From assembly GCA_934718155.1 (NCBI GenBank), contig CAKUZF010000023.1, forward strand, positions 1-41,312: DNA of 41,312 nucleotides, given 5' to 3'. Position numbers and translations under genes: made by a program. Within the stretch, counting starts at the first letter, position 1. The number at the start of each line of letters is the position of its first letter. Source of the DNA: an uncultured Parabacteroides sp. Its GTDB lineage: Bacteria; Bacteroidota; Bacteroidia; Bacteroidales; Tannerellaceae. This document shows positions 1-8,281 of the stretch, one piece after another. The notes beneath the pieces were generated by a model that made no database searches, was not told where the DNA came from, and saw nothing but the letters and a program-made list of their open reading frames with translations.

Positions 1-59
1 GCATTGTGGATGAAAAATTTTTCTTATACCGTCTTGCCCGTATTTATGCCTATCCCCAC

Positions 60-225
60 TAAATTTCGACTGAGCCGTGAAAAAACGTTGCCCGTCGGCG
101 TAAAAAATGACGGGCAACGGAATAAAAAACGACGGGCAACGGAGATATATAACGACGGGCAATGAAATAAAAAACGACGGGCAACAAAATTTAGAACGAC
201 GGGCAACGAAATTTATGCGAATGGC
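60..225. repeat. 22-bp phased tandem repeat array (left copy)
   Basis: Five units containing GACGGGCAAC or a one-base variant start at about 109, 131, 154, 176 and 198, a spacing of 22-23 bp. The spacer between cores is A/T-rich (AAATTTA, AATAAAAAAC). An inverted core, CGTTGCCCGTCG, lies at 86-97. Positions 1-60 hold degenerate relatives of the same unit. The reading frame through this array is only a translation of the repeat and is not treated as a gene. Similar arrays lie at 27935-28078 and 40921-41040. Confidence 0.85.
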
Positions 226-285
226 TGTCGGTTCTTTTTTACCGTGGGCCGGGCGGAAAGTTTAGCGGATGAGCCTCAAAATTGC

Positions 286-293
286 TATCTTCG
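286..293 (+). promoter_or_regulatory. Candidate -7 promoter box for trmB
   Basis: TATCTTCG is one base from the Bacteroidetes consensus TAnnTTTG. It lies only 4 bases before the likely trmB ATG at 298, so transcription from it would begin at or next to the start codon. No clear -33 element was recognised. It could be a chance match. Confidence 0.35.
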
Positions 294-297
294 CGGT

Positions 298-1056
298 ATG
301 GGAAAGAATAAGTTAGCAAAGTTTGATGACATGGCGGGCTATCCGCATGTATTCCAATATCCCTTCTCCGTCTTGCAAGAGCAGGGTTTCGAGATGAAAG
401 GGCATTGGCACGAGCGCTTTTTCCACAACGACCATCCCATCGTCTTGGAGCTGGGTTGCGGAAAAGGAGAATACACCGTAGGCTTGGGGCGTTTATTCCC
501 CGAGAAGAATTTCATAGGAGTAGATATCAAGGGCGCACGTATGTGGACAGGTGCGAAAGAGTCGTTGGAGGCAGGCATGACCAATGTGGCCTTCCTGCGC
601 ACCAGCATTGAGCTGATCGCCCACTTCTTCGCTCCCGGCGAGGTGGCCGAGATCTGGATCACCTTCCCCGATCCGCAGATGAAGAAGGTGAACAAGCGAC
701 TGACGGGCACACGCTTTATGCGCCTCTACCGCCAGATCCTCGCGGGCGACGGCATCATCCATCTGAAGACCGATAGCCAATTTATGTACACTTATACGGC
801 CGAGATGGTCAAGGCCAACCAGTATCCCGTGCTCTTCCAAACCGACGATCTCTATCATTCGGACGGGGCGGACGAGATTCTCTCGATCAAGACCTACTAC
901 GAGCAGCAGTGGCTCGACCGTGGCTTAAACATCAAGTACATCCGTTTCGTCTGCGAAGAGCGCGAGACGCTGATCGAGCCCGACGTGGAAATTGAATACG
1001 ATGCCTATCGCAGCTTCAACCGCAGTAAGCGAAGCGCGTTGGCCTCTGGAAAATAG
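298..1056 (+). CDS. trmB: tRNA (guanine-N7-)-methyltransferase TrmB
   Basis: A SAM-dependent enzyme that methylates G46 in the variable loop of tRNAs in the cytoplasm. The Rossmann motif LELGCGKGEYTVGLG is followed by the acidic strand IGVDIKGARMW and the family signature FPDPQMKKVNKRL. The frame is open upstream to a GTG at 244. The ATG at 298 is preferred because it gives MGKNKLAKF, the usual Bacteroidales N-terminus, and a protein of 252 aa, which fits the family. The 244 start would place the -7-like box inside the coding region. mrp follows 27 bp downstream on the same strand and the two are probably cotranscribed. Confidence 0.93.
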   Translation: MGKNKLAKFDDMAGYPHVFQYPFSVLQEQGFEMKGHWHERFFHNDHPIVLELGCGKGEYTVGLGRLFPEKNFIGVDIKGARMWTGAKESLEAGMTNVAFLRTSIELIAHFFAPGEVAEIWITFPDPQMKKVNKRLTGTRFMRLYRQILAGDGIIHLKTDSQFMYTYTAEMVKANQYPVLFQTDDLYHSDGADEILSIKTYYEQQWLDRGLNIKYIRFVCEERETLIEPDVEIEYDAYRSFNRSKRSALASGK

Positions 1057-1083
1057 AACCGAACAAAGAAAGGAAACATAACT

Positions 1084-2193
1084 ATGCAAATCTATCCGAA
1101 TTTAATCATCGAGGCACTGAAGACCGTGCGCTACCCGGGAACGGGCAAGGACTTAGTGGAGATGGGGATGGTGGAAGACAACATCCGCATCGACGGACTG
1201 AACGTGACCTTCTCACTCCTGTTTGACAAGCCGAACGATCCCTTTATCCGCTCGGTGGTCAAGGCGGCGGAGACCGCCATCCTGACCTATGTCAGCCCCG
1301 AAGTGAATATCAAGGGCAACATCACCGTCAAGGCGAAGCAACTCTCTCGCCCGGAGCCGGACAAGTTGTTGCCGAAAGTAAAGAATATCATCGCTGTCTC
1401 GTCGGGCAAGGGTGGCGTAGGCAAGAGCACGGTAGCCGCCAACTTGGCGGTGGCTTTGGCTTTGCAAGGCTACAAGGTAGGCCTGCTGGATGCCGATATC
1501 TTTGGCCCTTCGCAGCCAAAGATGTTCAACCTGGAGGAGGCACGCCCCTGTATGGTCGAAGTTGATGGACGCGAGTTGATCGAGCCGGCCGAGAACTATG
1601 GCGTGAAGATGCTCTCTATCGGCTTCTTCGTGGATAAGAATTCGGCCGTGTTGTGGCGTGGCGCCATGGCCAGCAATGCCTTGAAGCAGCTGATTGGCGA
1701 CGCCAACTGGGGCGAGCTGGACTACTTCTTGATCGACCTTCCGCCGGGAACGAGCGATATTCACCTCACCATGGTGCAGACCTTAGCCATCACGGGTGCC
1801 GTGGTGGTCAGCACACCGCAAGAGGTGGCCTTGGCCGACGCGCGTAAGGGCATCAGCATGTTCATGGGCGACAAGGTGAACGTGCCTGTGTTGGGCTTGA
1901 TCGAGAACATGGCTTGGTTTACGCCGGCGGAGCTGCCCGAAAACAAATACTATCTCTTCGGCAAGGAGGGCTGTAAGCGATTGGCCGAGGAGTTGCAGGT
2001 CCCTTTGTTGGGTCAGATCCCTATCGTGCAAAGCATTTGCGAGGGCGGCGACGAGGGCAAGCCGGTCGCTTTGAATCCCAACTCCATCACGGGTCAGGCC
2101 TTCAAGGCTTTGGCAGAGCAGGTGGTTGCCCAGATTGACTATCGCAACGCCAATATCGCGCCGACGCAGCGTGTTATCGTGACGAAGAAATAA
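1084..2193 (+). CDS. mrp: Mrp/NBP35-family P-loop ATPase (iron-sulfur cluster carrier)
   Basis: A cytosolic ATPase of the Mrp/ApbC family, known to bind and transfer Fe-S clusters to apoproteins. The N-terminal ~95 residues form a DUF59/MIP18-like domain (IIEALKTVRYPGTGKDLVEMGMV). The deviant Walker A motif GKGGVGKST is near residue 110, followed by the switch segment LLDADIFGPSQPKMF and DLPPGTSDIHLTM. The usual C-terminal CxxC cluster ligand pair is not evident: the matching stretch reads LIENMAWFTPAELPENKYYLFG. This holds for many short Mrp proteins, so cluster binding may differ. The length of 369 aa is normal. The ATG is preceded by the purine-rich AAAGAAAGGAAA. Confidence 0.92.
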   Translation: MQIYPNLIIEALKTVRYPGTGKDLVEMGMVEDNIRIDGLNVTFSLLFDKPNDPFIRSVVKAAETAILTYVSPEVNIKGNITVKAKQLSRPEPDKLLPKVKNIIAVSSGKGGVGKSTVAANLAVALALQGYKVGLLDADIFGPSQPKMFNLEEARPCMVEVDGRELIEPAENYGVKMLSIGFFVDKNSAVLWRGAMASNALKQLIGDANWGELDYFLIDLPPGTSDIHLTMVQTLAITGAVVVSTPQEVALADARKGISMFMGDKVNVPVLGLIENMAWFTPAELPENKYYLFGKEGCKRLAEELQVPLLGQIPIVQSICEGGDEGKPVALNPNSITGQAFKALAEQVVAQIDYRNANIAPTQRVIVTKK

Positions 2194-2197
2194 ATGA

Positions 2198-2293
2198 ATA
2201 CGTATTACTTGGCAAAGTAATACATATTACTTGCCCATTGAAGACGTATTACTTGGCCAAGTAATACTATATGACTTTTTTGTAAGCACTCGT
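2198..2293. repeat. Palindromic A/T-rich intergenic repeat (copy 1)
   Basis: The stretch holds TATTACTTGGCAAAGTAATA (8-bp arms), a half-unit TATTACTTGCCC, and the perfect palindrome TATTACTTGGCCAAGTAATA at 2247-2266. The palindrome extends by one more pair on each side. It ends with TGTAAGCACTCGT at 2281-2293. The same parts occur in inverted order at 27799-27918, so this is a dispersed element. It sits right after the mrp stop. Confidence 0.8.
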
Positions 2294-2336
2294 GACGCAA
2301 TGACGAAGTCAAATAACGGAAAAGCGTTCTTATAAA

Positions 2337-2376
2337 AAAAGGGTGTCGCATCGTTTGATGCGGCACCCTTTTGGTT
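2337..2376. terminator. Bidirectional intrinsic terminator between mrp and susD
   Basis: A stem AAAGGGTGTCGCATC pairs with GATGCGGCACCCTTT around a 4-base GTTT loop, with one G-T pair. A-rich sequence lies upstream and T-rich downstream, so the hairpin can stop transcripts from both directions. It fits the convergent arrangement of mrp (plus) and susD (minus). Confidence 0.88.
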
Positions 2377-2406
2377 TATGCTAAATTGATAGGGGATCTA
2401 ATCAAT

Positions 2407-3981
2407 TTATTTGAATGCGGGGTAACCCGGATTCTGAGTCAACTTATCGTTAGACTGGAAGGCATCCTGAGAAACCGGGAAGAGCTTCAAGTACTCGTCA
2501 GTCTTACGATCGCAGTTAGAGGCTGACCACATACCCTTTCCGAATACACCGAAGCGGATATCATCCTGACGGTTGTGCATCTCCCATGCCAACTCGAAGC
2601 GGCGCTCCAGCAGCACGTCGTTCAACGTTACGGAAGCCTTGTTGTGAGAAGCATCGCCATAAGCACGCTCACGCACCTGGTTAACCAATGAAGTTGCCTC
2701 TGCTGCGCTACCGCCGCTGCGGAGCAATGCCTCAGCCTTCATCAACAATACGTCGGCATAACGGAAGATGTAGAAGTCGTTGCCCATTGCGTCGGTCAAG
2801 CTCGGAGAATCCAACGGCCACTTCCAGCAGCGTGCACCGTCGTGCTGGTTTACAGCACCCCAGTTCGTACCGTCATACTCTGTGCCCGGGATCATGCTTA
2901 CGTCCACTGTGTGGTTCAAGGGGAAGCCGTGGTCTGTAATGATCTCCTCTTGCGTACCCTTCACATACATCTGGCCAGTCAAATAGGTAGCCTTGTAGCG
3001 AGGATCCTCTGTGTCGAACTGCTTTACGTAGTCGGGCTGAGCGCAAACACCGTTCCATGCAGAAACGCCATTACCCAGAGCCTGCTGATCCTTGTAGTGC
3101 AGCGTACGGTTCATCATCTGCCAACGGTTATCCTTGCCCGTATCCGTCTCAGAGAACGGAGCGGCCAAGATAGCCTCCGGAGAGTCGCCATTCTCGATAG
3201 CGAAGTTCGTCTTGAAGTCGGGGTTCAATGCGTAACCCAAGCTTGTAACCTTATCGCAAGCTTCGATAGCCTTCGCATAGTTCTCAGCGCCACCTACGCC
3301 CCAAGCCTCTGCGTTCAGATACAGCTTAGCCAGCAAGGTGTAAGCCGCACCCTTCGTGAACTTCGTGTAGTTGCCCTGACGATCCGGACATTGCTCAGCG
3401 ATATCGGTTACCTCCTTAACCAACCAGTCGTACACGGTCTGGCGAGACTGGCAAGTAGGCAACTCCTTATCTGAATAGTCGACAACCAAAGGCACGTTAC
3501 CCCACTCATCCATCATCTTATAGATCCAGAAAGCACGTACGCCACGGATCTCAGCGCAAAGCTGCGCCTTCTTAGCGTCGCTCAGGATGGTAGAGGCCTC
3601 AACTACTGTCAAGTTGGCATTACAAGTACCGATAGCCTCTGATGCGGTCGACCATGCGCCCTTGATACAGCTTGTCTGTGATGTCCAAGTGTGCATGTAG
3701 ACCTCACGATACTGACCACCGTCATACCAGTCACCACCCTTACGAGTCGGTGTTACAGCGCCCGATCCAGCTTGCTCGTCGAGAGCGAGGAAGTCACCAC
3801 TGGATGCGTAAGCCTTTAATGTTTTGTAGACCGTACCGACCAAGGCGTTCACCTCAGTCTCTGTCGATCCAAAGGTATCTGCAGGCAGGTTATCATAGAC
3901 TGTCTCATCCAAGTCAGTACATGACGGCATCACGCCGAGCATTGTGCCTGCCAAAAGTGAAAATATAATTTTCTTCTTCAT
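2407..3981 (-). CDS. SusD/RagB-family outer-membrane lipoprotein
   Basis: The glycan- or nutrient-binding lid of a SusC/SusD import complex on the cell surface. The signal peptide MKKKIIFSLLAGTMLGVMPSC gives a lipidated Cys21, and the following TDLDETVYDNLP carries acidic residues typical of surface export. SusD-like segments include ALVGTVYKTLKAYASSGDF near the N-terminus, a TPR-like middle (GAAYTLLAKLYLNAEAWG) and the C-terminal FYIFRYADVLLMKAEALLR and LLERRFELAWEMHNRQDDIRFG. The length of 524 aa is usual. It lies 20 bp downstream of the susC gene, the standard order. No glycoside hydrolase adjoins the pair, so the substrate is unknown. Sucrose or fructan is possible from the GH32 set about 6 kb away. 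Confidence 0.95.
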   Translation of the reverse strand: MKKKIIFSLLAGTMLGVMPSCTDLDETVYDNLPADTFGSTETEVNALVGTVYKTLKAYASSGDFLALDEQAGSGAVTPTRKGGDWYDGGQYREVYMHTWTSQTSCIKGAWSTASEAIGTCNANLTVVEASTILSDAKKAQLCAEIRGVRAFWIYKMMDEWGNVPLVVDYSDKELPTCQSRQTVYDWLVKEVTDIAEQCPDRQGNYTKFTKGAAYTLLAKLYLNAEAWGVGGAENYAKAIEACDKVTSLGYALNPDFKTNFAIENGDSPEAILAAPFSETDTGKDNRWQMMNRTLHYKDQQALGNGVSAWNGVCAQPDYVKQFDTEDPRYKATYLTGQMYVKGTQEEIITDHGFPLNHTVDVSMIPGTEYDGTNWGAVNQHDGARCWKWPLDSPSLTDAMGNDFYIFRYADVLLMKAEALLRSGGSAAEATSLVNQVRERAYGDASHNKASVTLNDVLLERRFELAWEMHNRQDDIRFGVFGKGMWSASNCDRKTDEYLKLFPVSQDAFQSNDKLTQNPGYPAFK

Positions 3982-4001
3982 AATGAATGCATTTTAAGAT
4001 A

Positions 4002-7000
4002 TTAGAATGTTAAGTTCACACCAAACGTAAATGAACGTGCCTTCGGCATGTAGTTACGCGGCTCGATACCCGGTGACAAACCTGCGTCGCTATCAGTTGC
4101 CTCGCCACGGAAGTTCTCAACCTCAGGATCCAGGCCCTTATAGCTTGTGATCACGAACAGGTTCTGAGCAGCTACGTAAACGCGAGCCTTGCTCAACCAG
4201 TCGATTGCCTTCGTATCGAAGGTGTAGCCAATAGACATGTTATCCAAACGTGCGAATGAACCATTCTCCAAGTAGTATGAACATACACGTGAGTTCTCGC
4301 GGAGGAGCAACAGGTCGTCGCCCTTCATTGCGTTCGAACCAGCCACGTAAGTGTTGTTGCCATAAGCGGCACGCGGGTTGTTCAATACCTTCTGACCCAA
4401 GTTGCCACGGAAGAAGAAGCTTGCGTCCCATTTCTTCCAAGAGAAGGTGTTGTTCCATCCGAATGTCAACTTCGGCTGTGCTGAACCAACATAAGTACGG
4501 TCGTCGTCAGAGATCTGACCATCATTATTTACGTCCTCAATGATGAACTTACCGTTCTCGTCGATACCGTTGCACTTCAACATAAAGAACTGACCAACCG
4601 GGTAACCCTCCTCAACTACGTGAGAAGTTACGCCTGATGCACCACGAATCCAAGGATCACCTACATACACACGGCTTGTAGAGTAGAGGTCGTTAGACAG
4701 CTTCGTGATCTCATTCTTGTTGTGTGACAAGTTAACAGCGGTGTTCCAGTTGAAGGTCTTGTTGCGGATAACGTCTAAGTTCAACTGAATCTCAACACCC
4801 TTGTTGCTCATATCACCTACGTTAGCCGCGATCTTGTTGTAAACGTAAGTCGGCGTCGGAACGGCGTAGTTATACAACATGTCGCTGGTCTTCTTGTCGT
4901 AGTACTCAATCGTACCACCGAAGCGGCCGTTGAACAACTGGAAGTCCAAACCAACGTTGAACATAGCAGTCTGCTCCCACTTCAAGTCGGGGTTCGCATT
5001 CTGTGTGATACGGAATGCTGTTGCGGAACCTTCACCATTATAATAGGTACCATAAGCCTGGTAGAGCTCCAAGCTCTTGTAAGGCATCAAACCATCCTGG
5101 TTACCTGTGATACCATAACCTACACGCAACTTCAAGTCGCTCAACCAGCTCTTCGTGTTCTCCATGAAGGACTCCTGAGAGATACCCCATGCAGCTGATA
5201 CTGAGGGGAACCAACCCCACTTGTTGTTCGCACCAAACTTTGAAGAACCATCACGACGTACGGTAGCGGTGATCATATAGCGCTCGTCGTAGCTATAGTG
5301 AGCACGAGCGAAGAAAGAGATCAGCTTATACTCGTTCTTTGAAGAAGTAACGTTACCAATCTTCAGGTCGTTACCAGTCTGGATGGAGTTAGCACCCATT
5401 GAAGCAACGGCGAAGTTAGTAGCCTGAGAGTACTGAGACTGATACTGGTTGGTCTCCCAAGAGTAACCTAACAATGCCTCCAGCTTGTGATTCTCCTCGC
5501 GGCCGAATGCCTTGTTGTAGTTCAATGTCCACTCCATCAACTCGCGGTCCCAAGCGAAGTTACGACGGATTGCGTAACCGTTTGAGCTATCGCCCAGAGA
5601 GTTACCTGAGCCACCACCCAATGCGTTGTCGGGGCTCTCCCACTGGCTGAAGTCGCTTGTGAAGCGGCTCTTATACAAGTTTGTCTTGATGTTCAAACCA
5701 TCGATGATCTCGAACTGAGCGTCGCCCTGGCCATAGAAGTAGTTGTCTTTCTTCAGCTTGTAGTTCTCGTCCTGAGCCTTCACCATGTTACCCTGGTTGT
5801 AAGCGTGGTCGTTGCCCGTGAAGTAAGTACCATCTTCGTTGTAGATCGGAGCGATGGGCACGTTGTTGTAAGCGGCGATGAAGTAGTCGGCGAATGTAGC
5901 CTGGCTATCCGTCATCGTGCCTGAAGCGGTTAAGCCCAAACGCAAACGGTCGTTGATAGCGCGCTGCTGGAGCTGGAAGCGGAAGCTGTGACGCTTCATC
6001 CAGTTGTCGCGGGCGATACCCTTACGATCCAAGTAGTTGTAAGATGCACGGTAGTTGCTCTTTGAAGAACCGCCTGACAAAGAGAGCGCGTGGTTCTGAG
6101 AAACGCCCGTACGCAGCAATGCGTCGAACCAGTCGGTGTCGGCATTGTACTGGCCGAACTGATTCTCCAATGTGCTGATGTCGTTGCCCAATGTCTTGTT
6201 TACATCGCGCCACTCAGCGGCGTTCAGCAAGTCGGGCTTGTTGGCTACCTTGTCTACAGTTACGTAGCCATCGTAGCTCACTTGTGTGTGGTTACCCGCA
6301 CCACGCTTCGTGGTGATCAAGATAACACCACCTGCTGCACGAGAACCGTAGATTGCTGCAGAAGAGGCATCCTTCAATACAGAGATTGACTCGATATCAG
6401 AGGGAGAAACAGTTGACATATCGCCACCCGGAACACCATCGATAACGATCATCGGGCCCTGGTCGTTCTGCAACGTAGAGGTACCACGCAATTGGATCTG
6501 AGAGCCACGAGTGACATCACCAGAACCAGAGGTGATTGTCAAACCAGCCACCTTACCTTGCAACAGGTCAGATGCGTCGCGGTTAACACCCTTGTTGAAG
6601 TTCTCCTCAGAGATGTTTGCCACAGAACCGGTAATCTCCTTACGAGTCTGCGTACCGTAACCGATTGCTACAACCTCACCCAGGTTGATTACAGAGGCAC
6701 CCAGCTTGACATCTACTGAGCCACGGCCTTTGAGGGCCTCTTCGGTTGTGTTGTAACCGATAAATGAGAACTGCAGAACGGCTTTTTTAAGGTCGTTTAC
6801 TTGTAATACATAGTTACCATCCAGGTCGGTAATCGTACCGTTGGTGGTACCTTTCTCAACAACGTTAGCACCGATAACGGGCTCACCTTGTTCGTCTAGC
6901 ACTTTTCCTTTGACTGCTCCTTGCTGTGCGAAAGCAGAGGCGGCCATACAGAAGCTAAGTGACGCTGCCAGGGCTTGGCCTCTCCAGCGTTGGAAGCTTG

Positions 7001-7013
7001 ATCGCTTGTCCAT
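4002..7013 (-). CDS. SusC/RagA-family TonB-linked outer-membrane transporter
   Basis: A TonB-dependent outer-membrane barrel that imports the ligand captured by its SusD partner. It has a signal peptide (about residues 1-29, ending SAFA|QQ), then a carboxypeptidase-regulatory-like domain (about 33-115, GKVLDEQGEPVIGANVVEKG). The TonB-box-like EVVAIGYGTQ and the plug domain follow (about 118-230, SAAIYGSRAAGGVILITTKRG), then a long beta-barrel ending in ARSFTFGVNLTF with the expected terminal Phe. The 1003 aa length is normal. Its promoter candidate lies at 7076-7083. No sigma/anti-sigma pair or hybrid two-component sensor adjoins it, so its regulator must lie elsewhere. Confidence 0.95.
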   Translation of the reverse strand: MDKRSSFQRWRGQALAASLSFCMAASAFAQQGAVKGKVLDEQGEPVIGANVVEKGTTNGTITDLDGNYVLQVNDLKKAVLQFSFIGYNTTEEALKGRGSVDVKLGASVINLGEVVAIGYGTQTRKEITGSVANISEENFNKGVNRDASDLLQGKVAGLTITSGSGDVTRGSQIQLRGTSTLQNDQGPMIVIDGVPGGDMSTVSPSDIESISVLKDASSAAIYGSRAAGGVILITTKRGAGNHTQVSYDGYVTVDKVANKPDLLNAAEWRDVNKTLGNDISTLENQFGQYNADTDWFDALLRTGVSQNHALSLSGGSSKSNYRASYNYLDRKGIARDNWMKRHSFRFQLQQRAINDRLRLGLTASGTMTDSQATFADYFIAAYNNVPIAPIYNEDGTYFTGNDHAYNQGNMVKAQDENYKLKKDNYFYGQGDAQFEIIDGLNIKTNLYKSRFTSDFSQWESPDNALGGGSGNSLGDSSNGYAIRRNFAWDRELMEWTLNYNKAFGREENHKLEALLGYSWETNQYQSQYSQATNFAVASMGANSIQTGNDLKIGNVTSSKNEYKLISFFARAHYSYDERYMITATVRRDGSSKFGANNKWGWFPSVSAAWGISQESFMENTKSWLSDLKLRVGYGITGNQDGLMPYKSLELYQAYGTYYNGEGSATAFRITQNANPDLKWEQTAMFNVGLDFQLFNGRFGGTIEYYDKKTSDMLYNYAVPTPTYVYNKIAANVGDMSNKGVEIQLNLDVIRNKTFNWNTAVNLSHNKNEITKLSNDLYSTSRVYVGDPWIRGASGVTSHVVEEGYPVGQFFMLKCNGIDENGKFIIEDVNNDGQISDDDRTYVGSAQPKLTFGWNNTFSWKKWDASFFFRGNLGQKVLNNPRAAYGNNTYVAGSNAMKGDDLLLLRENSRVCSYYLENGSFARLDNMSIGYTFDTKAIDWLSKARVYVAAQNLFVITSYKGLDPEVENFRGEATDSDAGLSPGIEPRNYMPKARSFTFGVNLTF

Positions 7014-7075
7014 GATAATTTTAATTTAAGATAAACACAATATTGTTTTGTGATTATTTCGGAAATATTCCAGTG

Positions 7076-7083
7076 CAAATATA
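7076..7083 (-). promoter_or_regulatory. Candidate promoter (-7 box) for susC-susD
   Basis: On the minus strand the sequence reads TATATTTG, an exact match to the Bacteroidetes -7 consensus TAnnTTTG. A TTTG lies about 16 bases upstream in a T-rich stretch and could be the -33 element. This leaves an A/T-rich leader of roughly 60 bases before the susC ATG. Confidence 0.65.
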
Positions 7084-7187
7084 GACAAAAATCAAAAAAC
7101 AAAAGCATTTTGAATAAAAAACACTATGAAAACACTTGCTTTTTAACATTTGGGCCGCTGTGGAAATCGCCTGAAAAAGGCTGTTCA

Positions 7188-7275
7188 ACTCGTAAGCTTG
7201 CGGCTTGTCGAGCCGTAAGCTTGCGAGTAGGGGTAGTCGTAAACTTGCGACCCGAACAGCCGCAAGCTTACGACT
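7188..7275. repeat. Two tandem hairpins built from four copies of a ~17-bp arm
   Basis: Hairpin 1 (7188-7228) has 18-base arms, ACTCGTAAGCTTGCGGCT and AGCCGTAAGCTTGCGAGT, around the 5-base loop TGTCG. All 18 positions pair if two G-U pairs are allowed. Hairpin 2 (7235-7275) has 17-base arms with the same CGTAAGCTTGCG core and two mismatches. The pair lies between the ispD stop and the susC promoter. It could be a REP-like element, a processing site or a terminator. No long T-run directly follows either hairpin. Confidence 0.8.
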
Positions 7276-7297
7276 TAATGTCCGTTATACATGTCGT

Positions 7298-8014
7298 TTA
7301 CAGCCTGCTTAAAGGTTTGGAAAACTTCGCTCTAAAGAGTGCTTCGGCTACGGTTAAGTCGAAGGGCGTGGTGATTTTTATGTTCTCGCGAAGGCCTTCT
7401 ACCTCGGCAACCGGTTGGCCCATCGCTTCGACAACGGAGGCGTCGTCGGTAAAAAGATTGTTAAAAGGTTGTTCGTAGGCTTGCGCCAAAAGCGGCAGCG
7501 CAAACACTTGGGGCGTCTGTACCGCCACGAAGCGACTCCGATCGACGGGGTGGCTGCCTCCTTCGTTGTTTTGCTCGCGCAGCGAGTCGACCATCGGGAT
7601 CACCGGGATTGCGGCTTGCCGCTCGGCTGCCGCCGCAAAGCAACGCTCGATCATCTCGGGCGTGACGAAGGGACGCACGCCATCATGCACCGCCACCAAG
7701 GCCTCTTCGCTTGCGGCCTTCGCATCCGCAATCACCCAGTCGAGTCCGTTCTTTACCGAATAGAAGCGTGCCGCTCCGCCATTCACCACCGTGTGAGGAG
7801 CTTTGCAGCCAATCTCCCGGCAAAGCATCTGCCAGTAGGCTTGGTGATCTATGGGCAAGACCAGCACGATCCGTGCCGAGGCGTCCCAGCGGTGGAAAGC
7901 CTCCAGCGTGTGCATCAGCAGCGGCTTCCCCTCCATGGGGATGAACTGCTTGGGGAGCTCGCCTCCCATGCGGAGACCCTTGCCTCCAGCCACAATAATC
8001 ACGTATCGTCTCAT
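7298..8014 (-). CDS. ispD: 2-C-methyl-D-erythritol 4-phosphate cytidylyltransferase IspD
   Basis: Catalyses the third step of the MEP isoprenoid pathway, joining CTP and methylerythritol phosphate in the cytoplasm. The nucleotide-binding N-terminus VAGGKGLRMGGELPKQFIPM is diagnostic. VAVHDGVRPFVTPEMIERC and the C-terminal FTDDASVVEAMGQPVAEVEG with ENIKITTPFDLTVAEAL match the family. The 238 aa length is standard. The start overlaps the xseB stop by 4 bases (ATGA), so translation is probably coupled. ispF, another pathway gene, is in this window at 20763-21242 but not adjacent. Confidence 0.95.
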   Translation of the reverse strand: MRRYVIIVAGGKGLRMGGELPKQFIPMEGKPLLMHTLEAFHRWDASARIVLVLPIDHQAYWQMLCREIGCKAPHTVVNGGAARFYSVKNGLDWVIADAKAASEEALVAVHDGVRPFVTPEMIERCFAAAAERQAAIPVIPMVDSLREQNNEGGSHPVDRSRFVAVQTPQVFALPLLAQAYEQPFNNLFTDDASVVEAMGQPVAEVEGLRENIKITTPFDLTVAEALFRAKFSKPLSRL

Positions 8015-8211
8015 GCCTCCAGCTCCTCCAACACTTTTTGCACGTCGGCATCCACTTTATAAAGCTTCTCTTTGCAGAGCTTGATGAGGCGGCTTGCCTC
8101 TTTGACTTTCTCCGAGAGCAGATCTACGTCCAGCTCGTCTTTCTCGATCGCTGCTACGATTTGGCGTAGCTTCTCGATCGCCTCGTTGTATGTTTCTATT
8201 TTCTTTGTCAT
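8011..8211 (-). CDS. xseB: Exodeoxyribonuclease VII small subunit XseB
   Basis: The small subunit of the single-strand-specific nuclease ExoVII. At 66 aa it has the usual size. The core YNEAIEKLRQIVAAIEKDELDVDLLSEKVKEA followed by a second helix IKLCKEKLYKVDADVQKVLEEL is the typical two-helix fold of the family. It lies 70 bp downstream of xseA and overlaps ispD by 4 bases. Confidence 0.94.
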   Translation of the reverse strand: MTKKIETYNEAIEKLRQIVAAIEKDELDVDLLSEKVKEASRLIKLCKEKLYKVDADVQKVLEELEA

Positions 8212-8281
8212 AGCTGATTATTCTTCAACGCCTCCAAAGTTACGGCGTTTTATTGGCAGGCAACGGCTTTCGGCATGGATT

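Noticed and set aside
24..206. Minus-strand open frame of 60 aa through the left 22-bp array
   Set aside because: Its protein (VARRFLF... repeats) is only a translation of the DNA repeat, and similar spurious frames cross the right array (40826-41101). There is no independent coding signal.
60..225. CRISPR array
   Set aside because: Units are about 22 bp apart in total, with no unique spacers of 25-40 bp, and no cas genes are in the window.
7050..7478. Plus-strand open frame of 142 aa across the hairpin pair and into ispD
   Set aside because: It runs through the susC promoter region and hairpins and antisense to ispD. It has no recognisable domain.
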